Source: Hyphomicrobiaceae bacterium
Lineage (GTDB): Bacteria > Pseudomonadota > Alphaproteobacteria > Rhizobiales > Hyphomicrobiaceae
Direction: 5' to 3'
Length of the DNA: 64,000 bases
NCBI GenBank assembly: GCA_022844225.1
Contig: JALHMC010000001.1
Location: 186,001-250,000 of the forward strand
Of the stretch, positions 45,769 to 55,643 are shown one piece after another. Both the position numbers and the translations under genes were made by a program. A model generated the notes under the pieces. That model did not search any database. It saw only the letters and a program-made list of their open reading frames with translations, and was not told the origin of the DNA. Within the stretch, counting starts at the first letter, position 1; each line of letters starts with the position of its first letter.

Positions 45769-45845
45769 GGCGGGATAGCTCAGGTGGTTAGAGCGAAGGT
45801 CTCATAATCCTTAGGTCGGCGGTTCAAGTCCGCCTCCCGCTACCA
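45769..45845 (+). tRNA. tRNA-Met (anticodon CAT), CCA encoded
   Basis: A complete cloverleaf can be drawn over 77 bases. The acceptor is GGCGGGA/TCCCGCT (G1-U72 wobble), the D stem GCTC/GAGC, the anticodon loop CTCATAA, the variable loop AGGTC and the T stem GGCGG/CCGCC with TTCAAGT. Discriminator A is followed by encoded CCA. The anticodon stem AAGGT/TCCTT has a T31-T39 mismatch. The absence of the initiator GGG/CCC anticodon stem indicates elongator Met, while tRNA-Ile2(CAT) usually has a different acceptor stem. So elongator Met is the best call. Confidence 0.92.
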
Positions 45846-45996
45846 AGAATTCAAGAGCGACGTCTCAACATCCGGGTCGGGGGTCCGGCTAATCGCGACC
45901 ACTATCAGGTTCGCGATCGTTGCGGTGTCCACTCCCGCTCGATGGGTCCCGGGGACATGCCCCGGGATGACACTTGCGTGACCTCAGGATATCGCC

Positions 45997-46932
45997 CTAC
46001 GCCTTCTCCGCCTTCGCGGGCGCCTCGTTGGGGATGCCGGCCATGAGGGAGGTCGGGATGACGTCGATCAGCTCGTCGACATTGAACATGCCGGCGTCCT
46101 CGTACTTAAAGATCGAGCGCTTCACCTCGCCATAGTAATAGGTGTGATAGTGCCCCTTCTCGGCGTGGAAGATCTGGCCGTTGACGTCGGCGGCGGCATC
46201 GGTCGCGAGGTAGGCCACCATCGGCGCGATGTACTCCGGACCCGGCATCTGCATGCGCTGCTCGTAGTCCTTCTGCGTCATCAGGCCGTTCTCGACGCGC
46301 CGCTTCCAGTTGGCGATCACCGCGTCGTTCACCGTCATGCGGGTGGCGGCGAATGGGCACATGGCGTTGGCCGTGATGCCGTACTGCCCGGCCTCGCGGG
46401 CAATCGTGCGGGTGAGCCCGATGATGCCGGCCTTGGCGGCGGCATAGTTGCATTGCCCGACCGAGCCCTTGAAGGCGTCAGAAGAGAAATTGATGATCCG
46501 GCCATGACGGGCGTTGCGCATCATCTTGGTGGCGTGCGTGCACATGTTCCACGTGCCCTTTAAGTGCACACCGATGACGAGGTCGAAGTCCTCCTCGGTC
46601 ATGTTCCAGATCATGCGCTCGCGCAGCATGCCGGCGGTGTTCACGACGAAGTCGATCTTGCCGTAGGTCTCGGCGCAGGTACGCACCATGCGGCCGGCGG
46701 ACTGGTAGTCGGCCACGCTGTCGTTGTTGGCGGTCGCCTTGCCGCCTGCCTTGACGATCTCGGCGGCGACCTGATGCGCCGAGTCGTCCTTGTCGGCCTG
46801 GCCCTCGCGTCCGGCACCCACGTCGTTGACGATGACGCTGGCGCCCTGCTCGGCCATCAGCAGCGCCACCGCGCGTCCGATCCCTCGGCCTGCTCCCGTG
46901 ACGATGCCGGCCTTGCCTTCGAGGTTCTTCAT
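45997..46932 (-). CDS. short-chain dehydrogenase (MFE-2/17beta-HSD4-like SDR)
   Basis: The 311-residue SDR has TGAGRGIGRAVALLMAEQGASVIVNDVG (in pieces), the NTAG motif (Thr in place of the usual Asn-Asn), NFSSDAFKG with catalytic Ser and YAAAKAG with Tyr/Lys. The Asp of VNDVG suggests NAD rather than NADP. It resembles the hydroxyacyl-CoA dehydrogenase domain of multifunctional enzyme type 2. The C-terminus ends EAPAKAEKA. GGAG eight bases before the ATG supports the start. LLM-4 lies 60 bases upstream on the same strand, so the SDR may process the oxidised product. Confidence 0.85.
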   Translation of the reverse strand: MKNLEGKAGIVTGAGRGIGRAVALLMAEQGASVIVNDVGAGREGQADKDDSAHQVAAEIVKAGGKATANNDSVADYQSAGRMVRTCAETYGKIDFVVNTAGMLRERMIWNMTEEDFDLVIGVHLKGTWNMCTHATKMMRNARHGRIINFSSDAFKGSVGQCNYAAAKAGIIGLTRTIAREAGQYGITANAMCPFAATRMTVNDAVIANWKRRVENGLMTQKDYEQRMQMPGPEYIAPMVAYLATDAAADVNGQIFHAEKGHYHTYYYGEVKRSIFKYEDAGMFNVDELIDVIPTSLMAGIPNEAPAKAEKA

Positions 46933-46992
46933 GATGGCGTCTCCAGTATGCTGTTCTGATCGAGAGAGGATAGGCGCGAGCAGAGCCGGGTG

Positions 46993-48363
46993 TCACCTGG
47001 ACTCGACACGCACCGCCGCCGCAGGATGACAGGCGGGCAGCCTGGCCCGTCCGGCGCCATAGAGCTTCTCGCGCAATGTCCCTGTCTCGTAGCCGGACTT
47101 GTATCGTCCGCGCTCCTGGAGCACCGGCACCACCAGATCGACAAAATCCTCGACGCATTCCGGCATGACTGTGCGGGAAAGATTGAAACCATCGATGCCC
47201 GTTGACTCCATAATTTCGATCAACGCGTCTGCCACCTGCTCCGCCGAGCCTACGGTTGGCTGCCACCGGCTGCCCAGCACGACCTGATCCATGATCCGCC
47301 GCCGCGTCCATGTGCTCTCGGTCCTACGCGTGATCGCATCCATGAAGGAGTTGTTCGCATCCGTCTTCACATGGCGGATCGGCTCGTCCAGAGCGTAGCC
47401 GCCGAGATCGATGCCGAGCGACGCGGAGAAATGCGCAAGCGCCCCCTCCACGCTGGAGCAGCGACGGTAGTCCTCGAGCTTGTCCCGGGCTTCCTTCTCC
47501 GTGCGGCCGACGACGACCGTCGCCAGTTGGAACATCAAGACCTCGGCAGCGTCCCGGCCGGCGCCGGCTGCTTGAGCCCGAATATCGGCAACGGTGGCTG
47601 CGAGCGCTCTTTTCGACTGCTCCGCGAGAAAGACGCACTCGGCGTGCTTTGCCGCGAACCGTCTGCCGCGGGTGGAGGCGCCAGCCTGGTAGAGCACCGG
47701 GGTCCGCTGTGGGGACGGCTCACTCAGATGCAGCGCGTCGACTTTGTACCGTGTGCCTTCGTAACGCACGCGATGCAGCTTTGCCGGGTCGGCATACGGT
47801 CCGGCGTCCCGGCCATTCCTCACCGCGTCATCCTGCCAACTCCCCTCCCAAAGCCGGTAGACGATCTCCATGTATTCGTCGGCCATGTCGTAGCGGTCGT
47901 CGTGACCGATCATCTTCTGGTCGCCCATGCCGCGGGCGGCACTGTCCAGGTAGCCTGTGACGATATTCCAGCCGATCCGGCCGCGCGTCAGGTGGTCCAG
48001 CGTCGACATTCGGCGCGCGAACGTGTAGGGCGCCTCATAAGTGAGGTTGCACGTCACCCCGAAGCCCAGGTGTTTCGTCACTGCGGCCATGGCCGGCACG
48101 AGCAGCAGTGGGTCGTTCACGGGGATCTGGACTGATTCCCGGATCGAGGTGTCTCCATCGCCGCGATAGACGTCGTAGACACCCAGGATATCGGCGAGGA
48201 AAATGCCGTCGAACAACCCGCGCTCCAGAGTTCGGGCAAGGTCCATCCAATAATCGATGTCGGTGTAGCGCCTCGATTGGTCGCGAGGGTGCCGCCACAT
48301 GCCGTGCTGGATGTGGCCAACACAATTCATGTCGAAGGCATTGAGCCTGAGCTGCTTCGGCAT
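46993..48363 (-). CDS. luciferase-like FMN-dependent monooxygenase, NtaA/SnaA/DszA family (LLM-4)
   Basis: The 456-residue monooxygenase has LNAFDMNCVGHIQHGMWRHP, LARTLERGLFDGIFLADILG, STLDHLTRGRIGWNIVTGY, YDMADEYMEIVYRLWEGSW and VLYQAGASTRGRRFAAKHAE. It is closest to LLM-1. The track ORF starts at 48594 and carries 77 extra residues rich in Arg, Ser and Cys that overlap the next gene; I reject them. GCGAGGCG places the start at the ATG 48363, with an in-frame ATG two codons earlier. It lies between a class I/II aminotransferase and an SDR on the same strand. Confidence 0.9.
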   Translation of the reverse strand: MPKQLRLNAFDMNCVGHIQHGMWRHPRDQSRRYTDIDYWMDLARTLERGLFDGIFLADILGVYDVYRGDGDTSIRESVQIPVNDPLLLVPAMAAVTKHLGFGVTCNLTYEAPYTFARRMSTLDHLTRGRIGWNIVTGYLDSAARGMGDQKMIGHDDRYDMADEYMEIVYRLWEGSWQDDAVRNGRDAGPYADPAKLHRVRYEGTRYKVDALHLSEPSPQRTPVLYQAGASTRGRRFAAKHAECVFLAEQSKRALAATVADIRAQAAGAGRDAAEVLMFQLATVVVGRTEKEARDKLEDYRRCSSVEGALAHFSASLGIDLGGYALDEPIRHVKTDANNSFMDAITRRTESTWTRRRIMDQVVLGSRWQPTVGSAEQVADALIEIMESTGIDGFNLSRTVMPECVEDFVDLVVPVLQERGRYKSGYETGTLREKLYGAGRARLPACHPAAAVRVESR

Positions 48364-48457
48364 TCGCATCGCCTCGCTGGTGGATCGCGGCAGGCCGAAA
48401 CAGCCACACTGTGAAGACGACCGGCCACTCGCGAGACATAGTCTGGCGCGTGCCGCC

Positions 48458-49657
48458 TCACACGCGCAAGCGCTCCCATGCCTGGAGCCGCCGCGCCGCT
48501 TCCCCCATGCGCTCCGTCGAGCCCGCGTAGGAGAATCGCACGAACCGGTGCCCGCGCGCCTCGTCGAAGTCCACGCCTGGAGTTGCCGCGACACCTGTCT
48601 CGGCCAGCATCAGCTTGGTGAAAGCGAGACTGTCGTCCGTAAAGCGTGAGACATCGACGTAGAGATAGAAGGCGCCGTCAGCCGGCACGATCTCGGTGAA
48701 GCCGGCGCTGGGGAGCTGGTTCAGCAGCAATTCACGGTTTGCCGCGTAGATGCGCCTGTTGGCCTCGAGTTCCTCCAACCCGTCGAAGGCACCGAGCGCC
48801 GCCACCTGCGACACCGCCGGTGGCGATATGTAGAGGTTCTGCGCCAGTCGTTCGACCGTGCGCACGAGGGCCGGTGGCACCACCATCCAACCGACCCGCC
48901 AACCCGTCATCGAGAAGTATTTCGAGAAGCTGTTGATCACGACCACGTCGTCGGAGAACTGCAGTGCCGTCGCCTGCGGCAAGCCCCACGTCAGGCCGTG
49001 ATAGATCTCGTCCGAAACGAACCAGAGCTTGCGCCGCTTTGCCACTGTCGCGATTTCAGCGAGGCGGTCGGGCTCGAGCATGGTCCCGGTCGGGTTCGCT
49101 GGGCTCGCGATGAGAAGGCCCGCCAGGTCGTGCTCATCGGCGGCAGCCTCGATCGCGGCCGCTGTCGGCATCCACCGGGTCGAGGGCCCTGTCTCCAGAT
49201 TGACCGGACATGCCCCCAATGCGGTCAGGATATGCCGGTAGCAGGGATACCCAGGCGCCGGCAGCGCCACCAGGTCACCGATCCCGAACAGTGACAGAAA
49301 CGCCAGGACGAAGGCGCCTGATGATCCGCTGGTGACGACCACGCGATCAGGTGACAGATCGAGGCCGTACCAATCGCGATAGAGCCTCGCGATCCGCTCC
49401 CTCAAGGGATCCAAGCCTAGCGCCAGAGTGTAGCCGAGATTTTCGGCGTCGAGCGCCCGCTTTACGGCCTCACGCGCTGCTCTCGGCGCCGCCGTCGCCG
49501 GTTGGCCAACCTGCATGTGCACGATGTCGCGACCCTGCGCTTCCGCCGCTGCAGCCTGCCGCATCACGTCCATAACGATGAAGGCATCGATCGCACTGCG
49601 CGCCGGTAGCGGCCGCAAGAGCGAGGAAGCCGCCAATGTTCGATCGCTCGCCATCAT
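48458..49657 (-). CDS. PLP-dependent class I/II aminotransferase
   Basis: The 399-residue fold-type I enzyme has HMQVGQPAT, VVVTSGSSGAFVLAFLSLF, ASPANPTGTML (the cofactor Asn) and SDEIYHGLTW (Asp/Tyr). The PLP Lys lies in NSFSKYFSMTGWRVGW, and the substrate-carboxylate Arg in RFSYAGS. It resembles aspartate/aromatic or alanine-type aminotransferases. The track start at 49870 includes 71 unsupported residues; GGAGG five bases before the ATG at 49657 is decisive. It is 94 bases upstream of LLM-4, and divergent from the protease gene. Confidence 0.87.
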   Translation of the reverse strand: MMASDRTLAASSLLRPLPARSAIDAFIVMDVMRQAAAAEAQGRDIVHMQVGQPATAAPRAAREAVKRALDAENLGYTLALGLDPLRERIARLYRDWYGLDLSPDRVVVTSGSSGAFVLAFLSLFGIGDLVALPAPGYPCYRHILTALGACPVNLETGPSTRWMPTAAAIEAAADEHDLAGLLIASPANPTGTMLEPDRLAEIATVAKRRKLWFVSDEIYHGLTWGLPQATALQFSDDVVVINSFSKYFSMTGWRVGWMVVPPALVRTVERLAQNLYISPPAVSQVAALGAFDGLEELEANRRIYAANRELLLNQLPSAGFTEIVPADGAFYLYVDVSRFTDDSLAFTKLMLAETGVAATPGVDFDEARGHRFVRFSYAGSTERMGEAARRLQAWERLRV

Positions 49658-49890
49658 CGCCACCTCCGCGACGGGATGCCCCGCCTTGTTATCGCCACGC
49701 CTGCGACCCAGGTACGCGGTCAAGACGGTTTCGGCGAGTCGCGCATTGCAGGATCTTATAGTCTCGTGCGAACGAGCGAGCCAGCTACGCTCGGCGGTGT
49801 TTGCAAGCGCGGATGCTCGGATTGACCCCCAACGACCCGCGTGCATAGGTCCGCGAGGTCGGAGGGCCACACGCAGTCAGGAGATCGGGG

Positions 49891-51288
49891 ATGCATCCGA
49901 TGACAGCGATAAGAGGCGTCGCAAGACGGCGAACGGGGCTGCGGCTCGCGGCCGCGACGGTCGCATTCGCGGCCGGCGTCGCGGCACCAATGACAGCCAG
50001 CGCCCAGCATCTAAGCTTCATTCGCGACACCGAGATCGAGAGACTGCTCAACGATTATTCGCGGCCCATCTTCCGGGCCGCTGGCCTCGGCGGCCAGAAC
50101 ATCACGATGCGCATCGTCAAGCACGAATCGTTCAATGCCTTCGTTCTGGATGGGCAGAACGTCTTCATGCACACCGGCGCCCTGATGCAATCGGAGACGC
50201 CGAACCAAGTCATCGGAATTATTGCCCACGAGACCGGCCATATCGCTGGAGGGCATCTGGCGCAACTGCGCGACCGCATCGCCCGCGACCAGACAAAGAG
50301 CCTGCTCATCAAGATCCTCGGGATCGGCATGATGGTCGCCGGTGGCGGCGGTGGCGTCTCCGGGGCGGGCACTGGCGTGCTGGCCGGCGGTGATCAGATG
50401 CTGATCCGCTCACTGCTCGCCGATCGGCGAGCTCAGGAATCCTCCGCCGACCAATCAGGCTTGCGCTTCCTCGATGCGACGAAGCAGTCTGGACAGGGCA
50501 TGCTCGAGACCTTCGAACGCTTCGCCCAGCAGGAATACATTTCGGCCTCGGGCGCAACGCAGGACGCCTTCGCCCGCAGCCATCCTGTCGCCGTCGAGCG
50601 CTTGGCACAACTGCGCCAGCGAGTGGCGGCGAGCCCTCACGCCAACCAGAAGGACCCGGCGGAGCTCCAGCTGCGCCATGACCTGATGCGCGCCAAGCTG
50701 GCTGGCTATCTTGAACGACCTCAGATCGTCCTCAACCGCTACCGGCAGGATGACCAGAGCCTGCCGGCGCGCTATGCACGGACCATCGCCACATTCTTCG
50801 GACGCGGCGTCGACGCGGGACTTCCGGAAGTCGAGAAGCTGATCCGCGAGCAGCCGCAGAACGCTTATTTTCATGAACTCAAGGCCGACTTTCTGATGCG
50901 GTCCGGCCGTTCGCGCGAGGCCATCCAACCCCTCAGGACAGCGCTGAAACTCGCGGGCGATGCACCACTGATGGCGGTGCGCCTCGCACAGGCTCTCGAT
51001 GGCGAAGCCGACCCCAAGAGTGTCGAGGAGACCATCGCGCTCGCGCGCAAATCACTGGTCAACGACAAGAACCCTCAGGGATTCCGCCTGCTCGCCTCGG
51101 GCTACGCCAAGCAGGGTCGCGTAGCGGAGGCCGATCTCGCCATTGCCGAGGCGCACTTCCTGGAAGGCAACATCAAACGGGCCCAGATTTTCGCCAAGCG
51201 ATCGCAGCGTGGCCTCAAGAACGGATCGCCCGAAGGACTCAGAGCTGGCGATATCGTGAGTTACAAGCTACCGCCCGACGCGCTATAG
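49891..51288 (+). CDS. periplasmic M48 metalloprotease with TPR repeats, BepA-like
   Basis: The 465-residue protein has a signal peptide ending ASAQH at about residue 39. The zinc motif HETGH is at 113-117, and the third ligand region is RAQESSADQSGLRFL. Membrane-interacting Gly-rich segment MMVAGGGGGVSGAG follows the zinc motif. A TPR-rich C-terminal half (about 250-440) contains YFHELKADFLMRSGRSREAI and GFRLLASGYAKQGRVAEADLAI. BepA/YfgC proteins help or degrade outer-membrane proteins, including LptD, during assembly. The gene is followed by a DsbA-like gene after 31 bases, a natural pairing for envelope protein folding. Confidence 0.9.
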   Translation: MHPMTAIRGVARRRTGLRLAAATVAFAAGVAAPMTASAQHLSFIRDTEIERLLNDYSRPIFRAAGLGGQNITMRIVKHESFNAFVLDGQNVFMHTGALMQSETPNQVIGIIAHETGHIAGGHLAQLRDRIARDQTKSLLIKILGIGMMVAGGGGGVSGAGTGVLAGGDQMLIRSLLADRRAQESSADQSGLRFLDATKQSGQGMLETFERFAQQEYISASGATQDAFARSHPVAVERLAQLRQRVAASPHANQKDPAELQLRHDLMRAKLAGYLERPQIVLNRYRQDDQSLPARYARTIATFFGRGVDAGLPEVEKLIREQPQNAYFHELKADFLMRSGRSREAIQPLRTALKLAGDAPLMAVRLAQALDGEADPKSVEETIALARKSLVNDKNPQGFRLLASGYAKQGRVAEADLAIAEAHFLEGNIKRAQIFAKRSQRGLKNGSPEGLRAGDIVSYKLPPDAL

Positions 51289-51319
51289 AGCGCGCAACGT
51301 GCATGGAGACACACCACAT

Positions 51320-52210
51320 ATGACGCGAGCTGCGCGCCGGCTGACCGGCATCCGTCTGGCTTTCACCGCCGCCATCGTCGTCGCCTCGGCAGGACTGGGC
51401 GCCGGTGGGCTGATCGCCGCAGATCGCGCCGGGCACCCCGCCGCCGGTTCGGGCGTGCAGCTTGCCCAAGCTGCACCAACCAACAGTCCAGCAGCCGCCG
51501 CCACCGCGGGCGCGCCGTCAAGCCCGTTCGATGCCAGCCAGAAAGCAGCCATCGAAGCCATCATCAAAGAGTACCTGCTAACCCATCCGGAGCTGATGCT
51601 CGACGTGCAGGCCGCACTCGAGGAACGGATGGAGAAGATCCAGGCAGAGAAGCTGAAAACGGCACTAGCCGATAATGCCAGCGAGATCTTTCGCAGCCCG
51701 GATGCGCCGATCGCCGGCAATCCGTCCGGCGACATCCCGGTTGTCGAATTCTTCGACTACAATTGCGGTTACTGCAAGCGCGCCTTTACGGACATCGCCA
51801 AGCTCATCGAGGTCGACCCGAAAATCAAGCTCGTGCTGAAGGAGTTGCCGATCCTCAGCAAAGCCTCGGAGGAAGCCGCGCGTGTCGCTCTCGCGGCCAA
51901 GAAGCAGGGCAAGTACTGGGAAGTTCACCGCGCACTCCTGACCGTACGCGGTGAAGTGAACGAGCAATCGTCTCTGCGCGCTGCCGAAAAGGTCGGGCTC
52001 GACATCACCAAGCTGAAGAAGGACATGGCATCCGACGAGGTGACCGGCGAAATCGAACGCGTCCGAGATCTGGCGCGCAAGATGGGTATCCAGGGCACGC
52101 CTCATTTTCTCGTCGGTGATCGGGCCATTCCAGGCGCACCCGGGAACCTTCTCGACCAAATCCGCGGTCACGCAGCCGATCTGAGAAAGAACGGTTGCTC
52201 GGTCTGCTAA
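51320..52210 (+). CDS. DsbA-family thiol:disulfide oxidoreductase
   Basis: The 296-residue protein has an N-terminal signal or anchor (about 15-35, [22 protein letters not shown]). A Pro/Ala-rich linker and a helical segment ([24 protein letters not shown]) follow, then a thioredoxin fold with [12 protein letters not shown] carrying the CGYC active site. A cis-Pro region [12 protein letters not shown] is near the C-terminus. It likely forms or shuffles disulfides in the periplasm. The track start at 51299 is a GTG; I prefer the ATG at 51320 after GGAG. It lies between bepA-like protease and aroQ. Confidence 0.9.
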   Translation: MTRAARRLTGIRLAFTAAIVVASAGLGAGGLIAADRAGHPAAGSGVQLAQAAPTNSPAAAATAGAPSSPFDASQKAAIEAIIKEYLLTHPELMLDVQAALEERMEKIQAEKLKTALADNASEIFRSPDAPIAGNPSGDIPVVEFFDYNCGYCKRAFTDIAKLIEVDPKIKLVLKELPILSKASEEAARVALAAKKQGKYWEVHRALLTVRGEVNEQSSLRAAEKVGLDITKLKKDMASDEVTGEIERVRDLARKMGIQGTPHFLVGDRAIPGAPGNLLDQIRGHAADLRKNGCSVC

Positions 52211-52373
52211 TCGTCGCTGGGTCGTTCACGGGCCGACGCTGCGAACTCTCGGCGTGGCCCGAGCCCCTTGCGGGCGTACTTCCGCAGCGCGGCGAAAGCT
52301 GGTACATCCTCCCGTCCCCTCGTTCCGGGAGCCGGTTCAGACCCGGCCCGAGACGACGGGAAGCGGGAGCCAA

Positions 52374-52853
52374 ATGCACGTGTCGACAGCAAAGCCCGTC
52401 TACGTTTTGAACGGCCCGAACTTGAACATGCTCGGGCTGCGCGAGCCGTCGATCTATGGCCACGAGTCTCTCGCCGACGTGGAGGTGCGCGTTCGTAGCC
52501 ACGCCGAGCAGCTGGGCCTGAGGATAGATTTTCGCCAGACCAACTTCGAAGGCGAACTCGTCACCTGGATCCAGGAGGCTCGCGACAAGGCGTGCGGCAT
52601 TCTGCTCAACGCTGGTGCGCTCACGCACACCTCCATCGCCGTGCTCGATGCACTGAGCGCTGCCGAGCTGCCGGCGATCGAAGTCCATCTGTCCAACGTC
52701 TTCCGGCGCGAGGCTTTCCGCCATCATTCCTATGTGTCACTCGCGGCCGTGGGCGTGATTTGCGGATTCGGCCCGGCGAGCTACACACTTGCACTGGACG
52801 GTCTTGCAAACATCCTCGCTCGCAAGACCAGCGACTCGAAGGCACCGGCCTGA
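52374..52853 (+). CDS. aroQ: type II 3-dehydroquinate dehydratase
   Basis: AroQ converts 3-dehydroquinate to 3-dehydroshikimate in the shikimate pathway. The 159-residue protein has [18 protein letters not shown] with catalytic Arg and Tyr, [33 protein letters not shown] and [19 protein letters not shown] with catalytic His and Arg. The track ORF starts at 52254; CGGGAGC before the ATG at 52374 fixes the start. It is followed by accB after 33 bases, and the aroQ-accB-accC order is common in alphaproteobacteria. Confidence 0.95.
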   Translation: MHVSTAKPVYVLNGPNLNMLGLREPSIYGHESLADVEVRVRSHAEQLGLRIDFRQTNFEGELVTWIQEARDKACGILLNAGALTHTSIAVLDALSAAELPAIEVHLSNVFRREAFRHHSYVSLAAVGVICGFGPASYTLALDGLANILARKTSDSKAPA

Positions 52854-52886
52854 AGCAGGCGCCGGCGGTTCAACACCTGTGCGGAA

Positions 52887-53381
52887 ATGAGCATGGCCAA
52901 GGATCCCAAAGACAAGGACGGCATCGAGCGAGCGCTCATTCGCGACCTCGCGCAACTGTTGAACGAGAACGGACTCACCGAAATCGAAATCGAGCGGGAC
53001 GGGCTGAAGCTGCGCATCGCGCGCCAAGCGACAGCAGTCCAGGCGGCGCCATCAACGCTTTCCACAGCTCCCGCTGCGCGGCCCTCACCGTCGATCGGCT
53101 CGACCGAGCAACCAGCAGCATCCGCGGCAGCCGATCTCGGAGCGCATCCCGGTTGCGTCCGCTCGCCGATGGTTGGCACAGCTTACCGCTCGCCTGAACC
53201 GGGCTCCGCGCCGTTCGTAGAAATTGGTGCGCGGGTCAGTCAGGGCCAGACGCTGCTGATCATCGAGGCCATGAAGACCATGAACCACATCCCGGCGCCT
53301 CGGTCGGGAACCGTCTCGCACGTCCTGTTCGAAAACGGACAGCCGGTGGAATTCAACGAGCCGCTCGTCGTCATCGAATGA
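52887..53381 (+). CDS. accB: acetyl-CoA carboxylase biotin carboxyl carrier protein
   Basis: AccB carries biotin between biotin carboxylase and carboxyltransferase in fatty-acid synthesis. The 164-residue protein has an N-terminal helix-rich part and a Pro/Ala/Ser linker (about 45-90). The biotinyl domain starts with [18 protein letters not shown] and has biotin Lys in EAMKTMN. The usual AMKMMN is replaced by AMKTMN; this variant also occurs in other bacteria. Two start Met are close together (52887, 52893). It precedes accC, separated by a 94-base gap containing an inverted repeat. Confidence 0.94.
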   Translation: MSMAKDPKDKDGIERALIRDLAQLLNENGLTEIEIERDGLKLRIARQATAVQAAPSTLSTAPAARPSPSIGSTEQPAASAAADLGAHPGCVRSPMVGTAYRSPEPGSAPFVEIGARVSQGQTLLIIEAMKTMNHIPAPRSGTVSHVLFENGQPVEFNEPLVVIE

Positions 53382-53389
53382 AAGGGAGA

Positions 53390-53466
53390 GGCAGCAGGCA
53401 CTAGGCAGCAGGCTGAAGGGAACGTGAGAGTTGTGCCCTATCGCCTACTGCCTGCTGCGTACTGCC
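53390..53466. repeat. imperfect inverted repeat between accB and accC
   Basis: Two 24-base arms rich in GGCAGCAGGC / GCCTGCTGC pair with about 19 of 24 positions matched, separated by about 29 bases. The arms themselves are made of direct repeats of GGCAGCAGGCA-like units. The element sits between the accB stop and the accC start and ends 9 bases before accC, covering the likely accC leader. It looks like a mobile or dispersed intergenic palindrome, or a leader hairpin affecting accC expression. Confidence 0.65.
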
Positions 53467-53475
53467 GGCAAAGCC

Positions 53476-54819
53476 ATGTTCGACAAGGTCATGATCGCCA
53501 ACCGCGGTGAGATCGCGCTGCGGATCCAGCGGGCCTGCAAGGAGCTCGGCATAGCGACCGTCGCTGTCCATTCGACGGCTGACGCCGATGCGATGCACGT
53601 CAGGCTCGCAGACGAGAGCGTCTGCATCGGCCCGCCTCCCGCCGCGGAAAGCTATCTCAATATTCCACGCCTCCTGGCCGCATGCGAGATCACCGGCGCC
53701 GACGCGATCCATCCCGGCTACGGCTTTCTTTCCGAGAATGCGCGATTCGCCGAGATCCTCGAGGAGCACGGCATCACGTTCATCGGTCCAACGTCCGAGC
53801 ATATCCGCATTATGGGCGACAAGATCGAAGCCAAGGAAACCGCTAAGCGGCTCGGCATTCCGGTCGTCCCGGGATCTGAGGGTGGGATCACGAGCGAGGC
53901 CCAGGCACAGCGGGTCGCGAAGAGCATCGGCTACCCGGTTCTGGTCAAGGCGGCCGCAGGTGGCGGTGGACGTGGCATGAAAGTCGCGCGCTCAGCCGAC
54001 GAACTCGATAGTGCCCTCAAGACAGCGCGTGCCGAGGCCAAGGCCGCGTTCGGCGACGACAGCGTCTATCTCGAGAAGTACCTCTCACATCCCCGTCACA
54101 TTGAGATCCAGGTTTTCGGTGACGGCAAGGGCAATGCCATCCATCTCGGCGAACGCGACTGCTCGCTTCAGCGGCGCCACCAGAAGGTGCTCGAGGAGGC
54201 ACCATCGCCCGCACTCAACGCCGAGGCTCGCGACAAGATCGGCATGACCGTGGCGCGTGCCATGCAGACGCTCAAGTACCGAGGTGCCGGCACGGTCGAG
54301 TTTCTTTACGAAGACGGCGAATTCTACTTCATCGAGATGAATACGCGCCTGCAGGTCGAGCATCCGGTCACCGAGATGATCACGGGTCTGGATCTCGTGC
54401 TCGAGCAGATCCGGATCGCCGCTGGTCACCCACTCTCCCTGACGCAGGACGAGGTGACGTTCTCGGGTCATGCCATCGAATGCCGCATCAATGCTGAGAA
54501 CTCCAAGACATTCCGCCCGTCACCCGGACGCATCACCTACTGGCATCCACCCGGCGGGCTCGGTGTGCGCGTCGATTCTGGCGCCTATCAAGGCTATCGC
54601 ATCCCACCCAACTACGACAGCCTCATCGGCAAGTTGATCGTCGCCGGCAAGAACCGGAACGAGTGCCTGATGCGCCTGAAGCGTTGCCTGTCGGAGTTCG
54701 TCATCGACGGCATCGACACGACCATTCCGCTCTTTACTGAGCTGGTGCGCCATCCCGACATCGCCAATGGCACCTATGACATCCACTGGCTGGAGCGGCA
54801 CCTCGGCTTGAAAAACTGA
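53476..54819 (+). CDS. accC: acetyl-CoA carboxylase biotin carboxylase subunit
   Basis: AccC carboxylates biotin on AccB using ATP and bicarbonate. The 447-residue protein has [29 protein letters not shown], the ATP-grasp glycine loop [29 protein letters not shown] and [14 protein letters not shown] with catalytic residues. Length and motifs are standard. The track start at 53431 lies inside the inverted repeat; the ATG at 53476 is the correct start. Confidence 0.97.
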   Translation: MFDKVMIANRGEIALRIQRACKELGIATVAVHSTADADAMHVRLADESVCIGPPPAAESYLNIPRLLAACEITGADAIHPGYGFLSENARFAEILEEHGITFIGPTSEHIRIMGDKIEAKETAKRLGIPVVPGSEGGITSEAQAQRVAKSIGYPVLVKAAAGGGGRGMKVARSADELDSALKTARAEAKAAFGDDSVYLEKYLSHPRHIEIQVFGDGKGNAIHLGERDCSLQRRHQKVLEEAPSPALNAEARDKIGMTVARAMQTLKYRGAGTVEFLYEDGEFYFIEMNTRLQVEHPVTEMITGLDLVLEQIRIAAGHPLSLTQDEVTFSGHAIECRINAENSKTFRPSPGRITYWHPPGGLGVRVDSGAYQGYRIPPNYDSLIGKLIVAGKNRNECLMRLKRCLSEFVIDGIDTTIPLFTELVRHPDIANGTYDIHWLERHLGLKN

Positions 54820-54918
54820 GACGTTGGCAACAGCCCGTTAGGCTTCGCAGGTACGCGTGCCTCGCCTTTGCCACGCGCACGCGGTAAGTAGGCGTGAATA
54901 GCGGCAACAGCGGACGCC

Positions 54919-55605
54919 ATGGCCTCGCGCGACGACATTGCCATCGAGATCACACCGGAGGTGCTGCTCAAGGCCTACGCGTGCGGAATCTTTCCTATGG
55001 CCGAGAGCGCCGACGATCCGGCGCTCTACTGGATCGAGCCGCAGGCCCGCGGCATCCTGCCATTGGATCAGGTGCACATTCCTAAGCGCTTGGCGCGCAC
55101 CATCCGCTCGGGACGCTTCGAGATCCGAATCGACAGCGACTACGCCGGCGTCATCGATGGCTGTTCAGCGTCTCGACCAGGGCGACGCTCCACCTGGATC
55201 AATGGACGCATTCGTCAGCTTTACGGTGCTCTGTTCGAGCAGGGGCATTGCCACACCGTCGAGACCTGGTTCGAGCGGCGGCTCGTCGGCGGACTCTATG
55301 GCGTCGCACTCGGCGGCGCCTTCTTCGGCGAAAGCATGTTCTCGACGGAGACGGACGCCAGCAAGGTCGCGCTCGTCTATCTGGTGGCGCGCTTGCTCCA
55401 TGGCGGCTTTTCGCTGCTCGACACCCAGTTCGTCACCGACCATCTGCGCCAGTTCGGGACGATCGAACTCGAAAAGGTCGCCTTTCAAAAGGCCCTCGAC
55501 CGCGCCATGCGCCAACGCGCCTCGTTTCATGCCCTTGGTCACGACGCCTCGCCCGACAAGGTGCTCGACATCGTGCGCGCCGCAGCGCAGCGAGCCGCGC
55601 CGTAA
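54919..55605 (+). CDS. aat: leucyl/phenylalanyl-tRNA-protein transferase
   Basis: Aat attaches Leu or Phe from tRNA to proteins with N-terminal Arg or Lys, marking them for ClpAP via the N-end rule. The 228-residue protein has [53 protein letters not shown] and [15 protein letters not shown], all family hallmarks. It follows accC after 99 bases and converges with a GMC oxidoreductase gene across 38 bases. The order accB-accC-aat is common in Hyphomicrobiales. Confidence 0.95.
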   Translation: MASRDDIAIEITPEVLLKAYACGIFPMAESADDPALYWIEPQARGILPLDQVHIPKRLARTIRSGRFEIRIDSDYAGVIDGCSASRPGRRSTWINGRIRQLYGALFEQGHCHTVETWFERRLVGGLYGVALGGAFFGESMFSTETDASKVALVYLVARLLHGGFSLLDTQFVTDHLRQFGTIELEKVAFQKALDRAMRQRASFHALGHDASPDKVLDIVRAAAQRAAP

Positions 55606-55643
55606 CTGCGCAAGAGGTTTCCCGACCCACCTTGACGTCATCG

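Noticed and set aside
48364-48594. N-terminal extension of LLM-4 reaching into the aminotransferase gene
   Set aside because: Its composition is unlike the family, it overlaps the neighbouring gene, and a GAGG site supports the internal start.
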